Below the pieces are notes generated by a model. That model saw only the letters and a program-made list of their open reading frames with translations. It was not told the DNA's origin and searched no databases. Both the position numbers and the translations under genes were made by a program. This document shows, one piece after another, positions 40,494 to 49,647 of a stretch of DNA of 64,000 nt (positions within the stretch are counted from its first letter, which is position 1; each line of letters starts with the position of its first letter). Origin of the DNA: Symbiodinium natans (taxonomy: Eukaryota > Sar > Dinophyceae > Suessiales > Symbiodiniaceae). The stretch is from assembly GCA_905221605.1 (NCBI GenBank), contig CAJNDS010000704.1, forward strand, positions 10,001 to 74,000, written 5' to 3'.

Positions 40494-40546
40494 GCGTCCG
40501 CTGGAGGCGCAAAGACGAGCCCATCCCGGTGTCGGAGTCGGTGGAG
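40494..40546 (+). CDS. Candidate exon
   Basis: Acceptor GCGAAG|GC, donor GAG|GTGCCT. 17 codons VRWRRKDEPIPVSESVE. Upstream bases continue open (LNTLGEG) but AG|G fits the local acceptor style and the phase of exon 39499. Confidence 0.65.
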
Positions 40547-40560
40547 GTGCCTTGTGGCTT

Positions 40561-40700
40561 AGGGTTTTAGGGTTTAGGGTTTAGGGTTTAGGGTTTTAGG
40601 GTTTTAGGGTTTTAGGGTTTTAGGGTTTTAGGGTTTTAGGGTTTTAGGGTTTAGGGTTTAGGGTTTGGGGTTTGGGGTTTAGGGTTTAGGGTTTAGGCTT
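40561..40700 (+). repeat. TTTTAGGG octamer array between TTTAGGG arrays
   Basis: Eight TTTTAGGG octamers (40590-40650), the telomere type of some green algae, embedded within TTTAGGG heptamers. A local homogenised variant. Confidence 0.9.
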
Positions 40701-41036
40701 CACGGTTGAGGGTGTAGGGTTATGAGGTTGAGAGTTTAGGGGCTTCAACACGAAGTTGACAGGCTGCGAGGGGCGGCTGAGGGTTAAAGTTAAGAGCTTC
40801 GTATCCTGACCCTTAAGCCCCCGAATCCTGCACTCGACAACCCCTCGGCCCTCAACCCATATCTGGTCAGAGTCAACATGCGAACCCTACATCCTCAGTG
40901 CCATGAGACCCTAGACCTCCTTTTTGGGTTCATTGGGTTTCTGAATCAGGCAGCTAAAAAAATCTAACTACCCTCCTAAGTGCAGCCAAGTGGCTTCAGA
41001 TGCCTCCCTTCCCAAAACCCCAAAACGCGACTGAAG

Positions 41037-41079
41037 GCATCGGAAAAGGCGATGATAGCACACGACGGATGGGACGAGG
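41037..41079 (+). CDS. Candidate short exon
   Basis: Acceptor GACTGAAG|G, GC donor GAGG|GCCCCC. Frame ASEKAMIAHDGWDE. Phase 0 in, 1 out, matching neighbours on both sides. Confidence 0.55.
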
Positions 41080-41283
41080 GCCCCCAAGCCCTGAACCCCA
41101 AGCTCCAAAACCTGAACCCCAAACCCCCAAAACCCCCCCAAAGCCCCCTCAACCCTAAACCCAAAAGCCTAAACCCTAAAAAACCCCAAATCCTAATCAC
41201 CCCTCCTGCGACTGCTGGTGAGGAGGGCGGCGAGAAGCCGAGCTCGTTGCGGCACGGCTGGCCTGGGGGGTTCTAGTGACGGT

Positions 41284-41440
41284 TGCGGGTTTGGGGTAAG
41301 TTTAGGGTTTAGGGTTTAGGGTTTAGGGTTTAGGGTTTAGGGTTTAGGGTTTAGGGTTTAGGGTTTAGGGTTTAGGGTTTAGGGTTTAGGGTTTAGGGTT
41401 TAGGGTTTAGATATTAAGGTTTGGAATTTAGGGTTTAGGG
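41284..41440 (+). repeat. TTTAGGG array
   Basis: About 16 perfect heptamers (41297-41408), then degenerate units up to the next exon. The 41190-41275 stretch before it reads EEGGEKPSSLRHGWPGGF then TAG and may be an additional exon. Confidence 0.85.
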
Positions 41441-41460
41441 TTTAGGGTTGAAGAGCACAG

Positions 41461-41560
41461 CCCTTGGGAACCCGAGGTGGCGCTTCTGCGACGAGAACAT
41501 CGTGCTAACAAAAGACCGCCGGAAATTCTGGCTGGACTTTCAGAATCACAGGAGACGAGG
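41461..41560 (+). CDS. Candidate exon, best-supported in window
   Basis: Acceptor AGCACAG|CC, donor CGAGG|GTTTGG. 32 codons LGNPRWRFCDENIVLTKDRR, KFWLDFQNHRRR: aromatic and basic. Needs one base (from 41079) and leaves two (for 42434). No family recognised. Confidence 0.7.
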
Positions 41561-41669
41561 GTTTGGGGTTTAGGGTTTGGGGTTTGGGGCTTAGGGTTTA
41601 GGGTTGAAACATACACGAGCCACCCGAGTCGTCATTCAAGTTGATGGCGTTTCGGGAAGGGCTTAGGGC

Positions 41670-42330
41670 CCTAAACCCTAAACCCCCCGACAGGTTCAGC
41701 TACGGGGGGTTTACATCGTAATTTGAACAGGGTTTCGTGTTGGGTTGTGTAATTGGTCCGGCTCCTTTGTCTTTCCAGCAAGCAGAAGGCCCAAACCCCC
41801 GACTCAAAGCCATGAACCACCACTATAGACCCTAAGCACAGAATCGTCAAAGCCCGGACTTGAAGAAGCCAAACACAACAGCATACGCTGTGAACTGCAG
41901 CGGCAAGGCCTGCATGGCTAGAAACGAAAGGTGTTTTACTAGAGGTTGACATGCATGACTTCAGAATCCTGAACCAATGTCACCGATTCGTTCTTACCAC
42001 CCCCCCCCCCCTTCAAACCCCCCCAAACCCCCCCAACCCCCAACCCCTCCCCCCCCCCTGACCCCCACCCCTCCCTCCTCCCCCCCCAAAAAACTCCTCT
42101 CAGACCCCCAACAACTCCACCCAGAAAGACAGAAAGACACACTTTTCGAGATGTCGCACAAGACACACTTTAAAACCATGCACCAAACGGGCCATCCCAT
42201 TTGGTCGTGAACGTATGACAACACAAAGCAAACACCGGACATGTTGAGAAAGTCTCGAAAACCTTACGCCGGCCAATGTGTTCACCCCGTGCACCTTTTG
42301 CAAGGAGGAACACCCTACACAAAGATTCGT
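41670..42330. other. Intron-like region, no gene called
   Basis: Includes a 140-bp pyrimidine block rich in C runs (41998-42095) that yields Pro/Gly-rich spurious frames on both strands. A possible exon VQLRGVYIV at 41692-41725 is too short to call. Confidence 0.45.
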
Positions 42331-42433
42331 TCTACCCTCCCCTAAACCCTAAACCCTAAACCCTAAACCGTAAACCCTAAACCCTAAACCCTAAACCCTA
42401 AACCCTAAACCCTAAACCCAAACTGCGGAAAAG

Positions 42434-42496
42434 GCTGCCGTCTGGCAAGATGCAAATAGGTATCCGGCAGCAGTACTTCGATTGGTGCCACAGCTG
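42434..42496 (+). CDS. Candidate exon
   Basis: Acceptor GAAAAG|G, GC donor AGCTG|GCTTAG. Frame LPSGKMQIGIRQQYFDWCHS. Phase fits 41461 before and 43311 after. Confidence 0.7.
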
Positions 42497-42830
42497 GCTT
42501 AGGGTTTAGGGTTTAGGGTTTAGGGTTTAGGGTTTAGGGTTTAGGGTTTAGGGTTTAGGGTTTAGGGTTTAGGGTTTAGGGTTTAGGGTTTAGGGTTTAG
42601 GGTTTAGGGGTGAGGGGTTAGGGTTTAGGGTTTAGGGTTTAGGGTTTAGGGTTTAGGGATTAGGGATTAGGGTTTAGGGTTTAGGGTTTAGGGTTTAGGG
42701 TTTAGGGTTTAGGGTTTAGGGTTTAGGGTTTAGGGTTGGGGTTTGGGGTTTAGGGTTTAGGGTTTAGGGTGTAAGATGTAGGGTTTAGGGTTGAGGGGTT
42801 TGGGGTTGAGGGTTTAGGGTTCTGGGTTGA
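42497..42830 (+). repeat. Long TTTAGGG array
   Basis: About 330 bp of heptamers with scattered GGGGTGA, GGGATTA and GGGTTGG variants; starts at the donor of exon 42434. Confidence 0.95.
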
Positions 42831-43310
42831 GCGAGAATTCGAAGCCCTAAACCCTCGCAGCCCCTTAAGGGTTTAGGGTCGTCATCCAGAACCCCACCAG
42901 AACATCTACGATTCTACAGTTTCCCTCAGGGGAAAGGCTTCATTTTTGTGTGGTTAGGTTTTTGTTTTTTAAGACCCAAGGGGAAAATCTAAACAAGTCA
43001 TGTATGGTTATTGTGGTTCTGAGGGGCCTATAGCTATTCTGTAGGCGAATACAAGAAGACAGACCTTCTAGAAGCTACCATAAAAGTAGGTATGTAGTTC
43101 TTAATGAAGCCATATGGTTTAGGGGTTCAGCCTTGGGCTCACAGAAACCCCAATACCTGAATCCCCCAAACCCCCGCCCGTAAGCCCGAAACCCTCAACC
43201 CTAAACCCCTGAACCCCTGAATCCCTGAATCCTTAAACCCTAAACCCTAAACCCCTAAACCCTAACCCCTACACCGGCCCTAACCCCTAAACCCTAATCG
43301 CCTCTCCAAG

Positions 43311-43396
43311 GTGCGCACAGAAGGAGGAAGCTACCGTGTCCACCGCTGCTTTGGATCCCCTGAGCATGGAGAGTGAAAGGATGCCAAGCTCAACAC
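43311..43396 (+). CDS. Candidate exon, Ser/Glu-rich
   Basis: Acceptor CTCCAAG|G, donor ACAC|GTAGAG. Frame CAQKEEATVSTAALDPLSME then SERMPSST. Needs two bases, leaves one. Low-complexity Ser/Met linker character. Confidence 0.6.
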
Positions 43397-43749
43397 GTAG
43401 AGTGTTTAGGGTTTAGGGTTTGGGGTTTAGGGTTGGGGGTTTGGGGCTTAGGGGTTAGGGGTTAGGGTTACAGGGTTATATGGGTTAGGGTTTTTGGCTT
43501 AGGATTAGCAATGTCGCTTGGCGACAGCCGGGGGGGTTGAGGGGATCTACTACACCCCCAAGCTACCCAAATCTCTTCAACCCCAGGCCCAACCCTCGGC
43601 CACCAAGTTCCAAAGCCCCAAAGCACCAAACTTCCTAAACCTCCAGCCCTCAGCCCTAAGCCCTACACCCCAATCGCCAGGCCTTATAAGCCCTCAACCC
43701 GAAGCACACTAAAAACCCTAAACCTTGTAAGCCAAAGAAACACCCTATG

Positions 43750-43890
43750 CCCTAGGTTTAGGGTTTAGGATTTAGGGTTTGGGGTTTGGGGTTTGGGTTT
43801 AGGGTTTAGGGTTTAGGGTTTAGGGTTTAGGGTTTAGGGTTTAGGGTTTAGGGTTTAGGGTTTAGGGTTTAGGGTTTAGGGTTTAGGGAA
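43750..43890 (+). repeat. TTTAGGG array
   Basis: About 13 perfect heptamers preceded by GGGGTTT variants. Region 43500-43740 before it is decayed C-rich sequence; its open frame (43518-43712) is not supported. Confidence 0.9.
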
Positions 43891-44013
43891 AAACCGAAGC
43901 CCCCAACCCGCTAAACCCCTAAACCGCAAACCCTAAACCCCCAAATAAACCCCCAAACCCGAAACCCCAAACCCTAAACCCTAAACCCTAAACCCTAAAC
44001 CCTAAACCCTGAG

Positions 44014-44103
44014 TCCCATCCTGTCCCCGGACCGCCGAGAGGAACGGGCTCTCATGCTGGGCCTCGTTGCACGGCGTTGCATACCAGGAGGCCGTTTTGG
44101 AGC
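44014..44103 (+). CDS. Candidate exon
   Basis: Acceptor CCCTGAG|TC, donor GAGC|GTGTAG. All three frames are open; phase of both neighbours selects PSCPRTAERNGLSCWASLHG then VAYQEAVLE. The alternative SPDRREERALMLGLVARRC needs a different phase. Confidence 0.55.
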
Positions 44104-44139
44104 GTGTAGTTTAGGGCTCCCTTTGGGTTAATGGCAGGG

Positions 44140-44260
44140 TTTAGGGTGTAGGGTTTAGGGTTTAGGATTTAGGATTTAGGGTTTAGGGTTGAGGGTTGAG
44201 GGTTTAGGGTTTAGGGTTGAGGGTTTAGGGTTGAGGGTTGAGGGTTGAGGGTTTATAGGA
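44140..44260 (+). repeat. TTTAGGG/GGGTTGA mixed array
   Basis: Interleaved TTTAGGG and GGGTTGA units; ends near a short open stretch YSNRELLHATH then TGA (44304-44346), which is not clearly exonic. Confidence 0.8.
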
Positions 44261-44722
44261 TCTCGGGTTTGGCGCTTAGAGTTTTGGTTTAAGCGGCCTG
44301 ATCATCAAAGGTACAGCAACCGCGAGCTGCTCCACGCGACACATTGAGGGACATGATGTCAACCCTAAACCCTAAACCCTAAACCCTAAACCCTAAACCC
44401 TAGACCCTTATCCCCAAACCCTAAACCCTAAACCCTAAGCCTGGAGCACTTCAGCCGGAGAGCGGCGGAGGCTTCTGAGCCGACTGCAACCATGTTGCGC
44501 AGCGTGCTATCGAACAGGGACCTATGATCAAGGGATTCCTAAACCCTAAACCCTAAACCCCTAAGGTTGTAGCCCCAAAGGGTCCCCTTAATATACTCCT
44601 CAGATGGCCCTTATACCACCTTAAGGGTCCAAGGCTTCCAAGGGGGAACCCATAGTGCAGCTCGACCAAGGTTTAGGGTGTAGGGGGATCTTCAGAAAGG
44701 CTCAGTGATCACATCTCCACAG

Positions 44723-45160
44723 GCGAAGACACTAGGGAGGCTACTTGCGAACCAGTAGAAGTAGACTGCCCGTGCCTAGAGCTCCTTGGCATTGTTTCAG
44801 ATACTGCATGACAGGCTAGAGACATGCAGTCTGCACACAACTGAGACGTCCAAGCAATTCTGCGCGACAAAGACATGATCGACAGCTCAGGCAAGTTGAC
44901 TTTCATGGCCTACTCGACCAAGGAGCAGAAGTTTAGCTGCTACATCATCAAATCGATTGTCGCAGCGCTGACGGAACAGGAGGACCTGATCACGTTGCTC
45001 AAGCCGTCACGGGCAATCACGTCAAAGATGACCGGAGGGCCAGCAAGAGGCCAGATCCAGATCACGTCAAAGCCCAAGGGCCAGAAGCTGACGTGGGAAC
45101 TGGACAAGCTACTTCAACAACTCCGTCATGTACCTGATTCATGGTTCAGGGGTTGGGGAT
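44723..45160 (+). pseudogene. Frameshifted or spliced coding remnant, unknown
   Basis: Two coding-like blocks in different frames: EDTREATCEPVEVDCPCLEL (from 44723, after CACAG|GC) and, after an in-frame stop, DVQAILRDKDMIDSSGKLTF, EQKFSCYIIKSIVAALTEQE, RGQIQITSKPKGQKLTWELD (to about 45150). No telomere repeats inside. Looks like a decayed copy of an intronless gene or mobile-element ORF; family not recognised. Confidence 0.45.
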
Positions 45161-45293
45161 ATTGGGTTATAAGGGCTTAGGAAGTACTGGTTGGGGTTTT
45201 GTGCTGATAGATTGGGGTTTGAGGTTGAGCGTTGAGGTTTGGGGGGTTTTAGTTTCATTTGGGGGCGCATTAAGTTCCGTCAATATCCCGCAG

Positions 45294-45343
45294 ATATTAT
45301 CCTTAAGCTCCTCAGACAACTGGACCTGGAGGCTAATCCATCG
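45294..45343 (+). CDS. Candidate exon, leucine-rich helix
   Basis: Acceptor CCCGCAG|AT, donor CCATCG|GTGATT. Frame IILKLLRQLDLEANPS. Joins 44014 (needs one base) to give AVLEH-IILKLL, and leaves none for 46131. Confidence 0.65.
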
Positions 45344-45349
45344 GTGATT

Positions 45350-45985
45350 CGGACGTTTAGGGTTTGAGGTTTAGGGTTTCGGGTTTGCAGGGCTTGTAGT
45401 TTTTGTCTAATGTTGGACATGTACCACATACCTAGGTAGCCCGAAAAGCAAGCCCCTGCGTACCCCAACCCCCCCCCCCCCCCCGAAAAAAAATGAAATG
45501 AAATAACCCCTTACCCCAATATTAAAATAATCCCTGGCCGAAGATCCCGATCCCGTGCCTGTCCCTATTAAAACCTGGCGGGGGGGGGTCGGAAGCCAGA
45601 AACAGAAACATGAACCTTTACTAAACCTAAACCTTTAGGGCTTAAGGTTTTCCCTTAAACCTTCAAAACAACCAACATCCTGAAGCTCCCTTCCCTCCCA
45701 GCCCTCCTTTCCCTCCCAGTCATTTCGCAGCACTTAGCTGTCTGTGAGTTGTCTGTTAGGACGGGCTGGTTTTTCGGACAAACGATACGAACCCCCCTAA
45801 TACTAAAAACCCTTTGGGGGTTTTTATACAAGGGGGGGAGGGGGGGGGCCTTTAATATTAGGGGGAAGAGACGTCCTAAGCTCTAAACCCTCTTAGTGTT
45901 TTTCTGAAGACCCTAAACCCGAAACCACAAGCCAGAAGCCCTAAACCCGTCCTGAGGTCCCCCGACTCAACCTTCCGCCTTCTCC
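45350..45985. other. Intron-like region with family Q hairpin
   Basis: Contains a C17 tract (45470-45484) with A9, unique sequence, and a hairpin at 45791-45866 (CCCCCCTAATACTAAAAACC ... TTTAATATTAGGGGG). No exon seen. Confidence 0.5.
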
Positions 45986-46130
45986 CGACTTCAGGTTTAG
46001 GGTGTCGGGTTGGGATTTAGGGCTAAGGGCGTAGGGCTTAGGGCTTAGGGCTTAGGGTTTAGGGTTTAGGGTTTGGGGTTTAGGGTTTGGGGTTTAGGGT
46101 TTAGGGTTCAGGGTTTAGGGCCCTGGACAG

Positions 46131-46220
46131 GTGGAGGTGCAAAGGATCCTCAACTGCTACCTCACCAACTCACCACAGCTGTCTCTGATTCTGGGCTTCG
46201 CATTTTCAGACTTTGCCAGG
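46131..46220 (+). CDS. Candidate exon, well-formed
   Basis: Acceptor GGACAG|G, donor GCCAGG|GTTTAG from the array. 30 codons VEVQRILNCYLTNSPQLSLI, LGFAFSDFAR. Phase 0 in and out. Last of the phase-consistent run begun at 39499. A partial copy lies 60 bp downstream. Confidence 0.7.
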
Positions 46221-46278
46221 GTTTAGGGTTTAGGGTTTATGGGTTTAGGGTTTAGGGTTTAGGGTTTAGGGTTAGGGC

Positions 46279-46320
46279 AAGCTGTCTCTGCTTCTGGGCT
46301 CCGATGTCAGACTTTGCCCA
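46279..46320 (+). repeat. Degenerate copy of the 3' half of exon 46131-46220
   Basis: AGCTGTCTCTGCTTCTGGGC and TCAGACTTTGCCCAG repeat exon bases 46177-46219 with a small deletion and several substitutions. It lies in the intron after a TTTAGGG array. Confidence 0.8.
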
Positions 46321-46481
46321 GCTTTTTTCGCAGGGGAGGGGGGTTCAGGCTCTTCACACATGACCAACCAAAAGGGTTTAGGGTTTAGGATTACCTTTGA
46401 ACCTCACAACCCTAAACTTTTAGGGTTTAGGTTTAGGGTTTAGGGTTGCCTTTGAGCCTCACACCACAAACCAAGCTACAG

Positions 46482-46536
46482 TCTGGCTGCGTCCGCAAGT
46501 CGCCAGAGCGATTGCCCACATTCCAAGCTGGAGGCG
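46482..46536 (+). CDS. Candidate exon, Arg-rich
   Basis: Acceptor CTACAG|TC, GC donor AGGCG|GCTTAG. Frame WLRPQVARAIAHIPSWR. Leaves two bases, matching 47416. Confidence 0.55.
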
Positions 46537-46717
46537 GCTTAGGGGCGTTTTGGAATTTAAGGGTTTGGGGTTTTAGGGTTCAGGGCATTGGGGTCTTGTT
46601 TGACGCATAGACCGGTGCACGGTTTAGGGCTGATGCCATAGGAGTTCAGAGCTCTAAAGTTAAGGGTTTAGGGTTAGAGTTTAGGGTTTAGGGTTCAGGG
46701 TTCAGGGTTTGGGGTTT

Positions 46718-47040
46718 AATCCGAGCACCTGTTTAATTGGGAGGGGTCCCCCCCCCCCCCCCGCCACAATAAGGAAGGCAGGGTTCCGCAATAGTTGGAC
46801 CATGGCCCCGTGCGGTTTCTCTATTACACATCGATCCAAACTTTCCTGCAGAAGCAAAAAAAAGCTCTCCGAAAGGCTGAGTTTCAAAATTTTGCAACCC
46901 TCCCAAAAAAAATTTCTTTAAATGTGGGGGGTTATCTCCAGCCGAAATCCACCCTAATGGAAAGTAGTCTTCCGGCGGGCTTCCGGGCAAAAAAAATTTC
47001 TTTAAATCTGGGGGGTTTAATTAAACAGGTGCTCGGATTA
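46718..47040 (+). mobile_element. TIR element family L (about 320 bp) inside a telomere array
   Basis: Perfect 22-bp TIRs reading AATCCGAGCACCTGTTTAAT at left (mirrored at right), each abutting TTTAGGG units. Inner direct repeat AAAAAAAATTTCTTTAAAT occurs at about 46904 and 46987. No transposase; frames inside are short and overlapping. Confidence 0.85.
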
Positions 47041-47410
47041 GGGTTTAGGTTTAGGGTTTAGGGTTCGGGTAAACTGTAAGCCCTAAGCCTGAACCCTCAA
47101 CCATAAACCCTGCGCAGCAGGCCCCCATTCAGTCTCGAGTCCTCACTCCAAGACCTCTAGGCACCTAAGCCCTAATTGCTTTCGAGCCCAAATGGTGCCT
47201 TCGCAGGGATTTTCTGTAGAATCCTGCTTATGGGCCCAAATTGTGTGTCTTGCTCAGGGCATAAAAATCGGCCCAAATCCCTATACAGCCCTATCAACCC
47301 GTAAAATTCTCCATTTCCCATAGGGCCCCCCTGCAGACCGAATCTAGGATTCAGGGGTTTGTATCTCAACCATCCCTAAACCCTAAACCCTATTCCTCAC
47401 TCTGGGTCTG
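47041..47410. other. Intron-like region
   Basis: Decayed C-rich units, then unique sequence with two GGGCCCAAAT-like phrases (47185-47275). The minus frame 47172-47369 has no splice context and is not called. Confidence 0.4.
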
Positions 47411-47415
47411 CTCAG

Positions 47416-47474
47416 GAGCTGGAGGCAGCTCCTGGCCGACTTCGTCCAGGTGCTGCGCTTTGTTTTCCGTAGCG
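47416..47474 (+). CDS. Candidate exon, hydrophobic/basic
   Basis: Acceptor TGCTCAG|G, donor AGCG|GTTCTA. Frame SWRQLLADFVQVLRFVFRS. Joins 46482 to give PSWRR-SWRQLL. Amphipathic helix with possible membrane contact. Confidence 0.6.
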
Positions 47475-47480
47475 GTTCTA

Positions 47481-47725
47481 GATTGGGATGTTCGGCCCTT
47501 ATACTAAAGGGCTCTTTTTTGGGGTTTAGGGTTTAGGGTTTAGGGTCTAGGGTTTAGGGTTTAGGGTTCAGGGTTCAGGGTTTAGGGTTTAGGGCTACTA
47601 AGGGCCATTTTTACGGGTTACAGATTGGGATGTTCTGCTTCTACTAGCAGTTCCTTAGTAGGGATTCCAATAGGGGGCACTATAATCCCTATTGAGGACT
47701 GTTAGTATAAGGGGGAACATCCCAA
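47481..47725 (+). mobile_element. Family F, copy 2, complex and split by telomere array
   Basis: GATTGGGATGTTCGGCCCTT at 47481 and GATTGGGATGTTCTGCTTCT at 47622 are direct repeats; the right end GTATAAGGGGGAACATCCCA mirrors them. A TTTAGGG array (47521-47594) separates TACTAAAGGGCTCTTTTTT from its near copy TACTAAGGGCCATTTTT. Confidence 0.7.
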
Positions 47726-47969
47726 GTTATAGAGCTTTAAGGTTGAGGGTTCGTGTTGACAAGAACCGTTTGAGGGTTTGTTCCTTTGGGCTTTGTTGTG
47801 CTTGAGGACTGAGATGTTAGGCGCCGGCGTTCGGATTTTAAAGGCATCTTTCGGCCAGCTAAAATAACCCCACCACCAGAAGGCTGCTTGCAGAGGTTCT
47901 GTTTAAACCCTAATCCCAAAACGCCCATTCTGGGGCTTTTTCTTTCACTGGGTTATATGTACGACTCCA

Positions 47970-48100
47970 GGACACAGAGTAGGCCCTTATTCCTTTTAGG
48001 GTTTAGGGTTTAGGGTTTAGGGTTTAGGGTTCAGGGTTCAGGGTTCAGGGTTCAGGGTTCAGGGTTTAGGGTTTAGGGTTTAGGGTTGCTCCCTTAAAAG
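47970..48100 (+). mobile_element. Family C, copy 5, split by telomere array
   Basis: CAGGACACAGAGTAGGCCCT then TTATTCC, an array of TTTAGGG with five GGGTTCA units (47998-48086), then CTCCCTTAAAAGCC. The array grows at the internal TTTTAGGG seed of the family. Confidence 0.7.
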
Positions 48101-48590
48101 CCAGGCCATGATTACGCTTTGTTGCAGTGCCGCCCCCCACTATTTTCTGGGAGCTAGGCTGTTGAGGTAGACCACGCTGGTCGCACTTGCGGTTCATTGT
48201 CAGCGATAGATGGCCGGATGTTGCTGCGCAGGTGAATGCCTCACTCTACAGTCTCGTTGTTTGAACAGTTCTCTAAACGAGGCTCCCGTAATGTTAGGTA
48301 TTATGCAAGGTACCCTGAAAGATGAGGCTCCGTGTTGGAACCTTTAAACCCCCAACCCTAAACCCTAAACCCCCCCAAGAAAACCATCCTTAGGGATCCC
48401 TGGGAATCAGTCTGAATTCCTGGGTACAAAAATTCCTATAAGAAACAGCCAAATTAGAGTTTTTGCCAGGGTTCCAGGATCAACATAGAATAAGGCCATA
48501 ACTTGGAGCAGCTGACCACCTGAACTACCCTCAGACCCCCAAAACCCTCAGACCCCTAAACTCTAAACCCGAAACCCTAAACCCTAAACC
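48101..48590. other. Intron-like region
   Basis: Unique sequence with a possible short exon after TTGCAG at 48147 (PPPTIFWEL or AAPHYFLGARLL); not certain enough to call. Confidence 0.35.
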
Positions 48591-48596
48591 CGCCAG

Positions 48597-48705
48597 GTCT
48601 TGGTGCACATCTGCATCCTCATCCTACCGGCCATCGTCATCTCCGCCAACGCCCTCTCCGCGCAGCAGGTCTACGCCAGGACCATGGCCGCCCGGATCTG
48701 CATTC
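48597..48705 (+). CDS. Candidate transmembrane exon
   Basis: Acceptor CGCCAG|G, GC donor ATTC|GCTTAA. 36 codons VLVHICILILPAIVISANAL, SAQQVYARTMAARICI: a clear membrane helix followed by a basic amphipathic segment. Leaves one base for 48979. Confidence 0.7.
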
Positions 48706-48803
48706 GCTTAAGGTTTAGGGTTTAGGGTTTAGGGTTTAGGGTTTAGGGGGTTGGGGGTTGGGGGTTTGGGTTTTAGGATTTAGGCTTTAGGCTCTAGGCT
48801 TTA

Positions 48804-48870
48804 GGCTTGTCCTCAACGCTTACTTGGAGGTTCAGGGTACTTATATCCCCAATTACAACTGCTTATCCGC
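48804..48870 (+). mobile_element. Family A, copy 6, 5' fragment
   Basis: Shares GGCTTGTCCTCAACGCTTAC and TTGGAGGTTCAGGGTACTTA with copy 3 at 11853-11910, including sequence outside the TIR. Right half missing, replaced by C-rich repeat. Confidence 0.7.
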
Positions 48871-48978
48871 CCCCTAAGTCCCCCAAGTCCTCTAAGTATG
48901 CTACAAGAAACCCTAAACCCTAAACCCTAAACCCTAAACCCTCAACCCTAAACCAGGAACCTGCAAGCTCAGGTTGAG

Positions 48979-49019
48979 GGTTCACCGTGGCCCCCAATTA
49001 CGCCCATGTGATGTCCCAG
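48979..49019 (+). CDS. Candidate short exon
   Basis: Acceptor GTTGAG|GG, donor CAG|GTACCC (donor as in exons 7551 and 37545). Frame FTVAPNYAHVMSQ. Needs one base, matching 48597. Confidence 0.55.
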
Positions 49020-49068
49020 GTACCCTGCGTTGAAGTCCAGTAGAGATCCATGCTAAGTAGGCCCTTGG

Positions 49069-49165
49069 GACATTTTAAATGTTCCCTTATTATTGGGTTT
49101 AAGAGGATCATCTTCAGGAATATTTCTTCAGAGGGTTTTAAGGGTCATCCATCCTAGCATGCGAT
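49069..49165 (+). mobile_element. Family G, copy 4
   Basis: GTAGGCCCTTGGGACATTTT, TTGGGTTTAAGAGGATCATC, GGGTTTTAAGGGTCATCC. Follows exon 48979 by about 50 bp. Confidence 0.7.
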
Positions 49166-49330
49166 GGGTAGCTGGGGGTGGCGCTAAGGCGAGTGGCCGA
49201 AACAAGTCATGGCTTGTTTGTGCAAGAACCTGTTCCATTCCTGTCAGAGGGTTTGGGGTTTAGGGTTTAGGGTTTAGGGTTTAGGGTTTAGGGAAGCTGC
49301 CTCGTCTCACTAATCTCGCTACGCTCACAG

Positions 49331-49377
49331 GGAACTGCGCGCAACTGCCACAGTGTGGGACGATCGCGCACCAAAAC
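49331..49377 (+). CDS. Candidate exon, frame uncertain
   Basis: Acceptor CTCACAG|G, donor AAAAC|GTAGGG. Phase from 48979 gives GTARNCHSVGRSRTK; the alternative NCAQLPQCGTIAHQN is Cys-rich. TTTAGGG array upstream. Confidence 0.4.
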
Positions 49378-49437
49378 GTAGGGTCCACTGCAGTTCAGCT
49401 TTTCAGGGTTTAGCCAGCCCACTGTGGGTTAGGGTTT

Positions 49438-49530
49438 AGGGTCTAGGGTCTAGGGTCTAGGGTCTAGGGTCTAGGGTCTAGGGTCTAGGGTCTAGGGTCT
49501 AGGGTCTAGGGTTTAGGGTTTAGGGTTTAG
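49438..49530 (+). repeat. GGGTCTA homogenised array
   Basis: About eleven GGGTCTA heptamers, then four TTTAGGG. A clean single-base variant has spread through the block. Confidence 0.95.
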
Positions 49531-49552
49531 GGCCACTGTGCACCACCGCAAG

Positions 49553-49609
49553 GTCACAGATGTTCCAGTGCAGATGATGGACGTTCTTGGCACTGTGCCT
49601 GGCCTTTAA
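49553..49609 (+). CDS. Candidate exon, possibly terminal
   Basis: Acceptor CGCAAG|G; frame VTDVPVQMMDVLGTVPGL then TAA 49607-49609. A second acceptor (CACAG|A at 49559) opens another frame. Uncertain. Confidence 0.35.
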   Translation, partial: VTDVPVQMMDVLGTVPGL

Positions 49610-49647
49610 TCGCGATAGGGACCACAAAGCCCTTAGGCCGTAAGCTT

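Noticed and set aside
40590-40650. TTTTAGGG octamers as evidence for a green alga
   Set aside because: Only a local block inside TTTAGGG arrays; other variants behave the same way, so it is a homogenised variant.
41939-42303. Pro-rich (+) and Gly-rich (-) frames
   Set aside because: Produced by C runs in a pyrimidine block.
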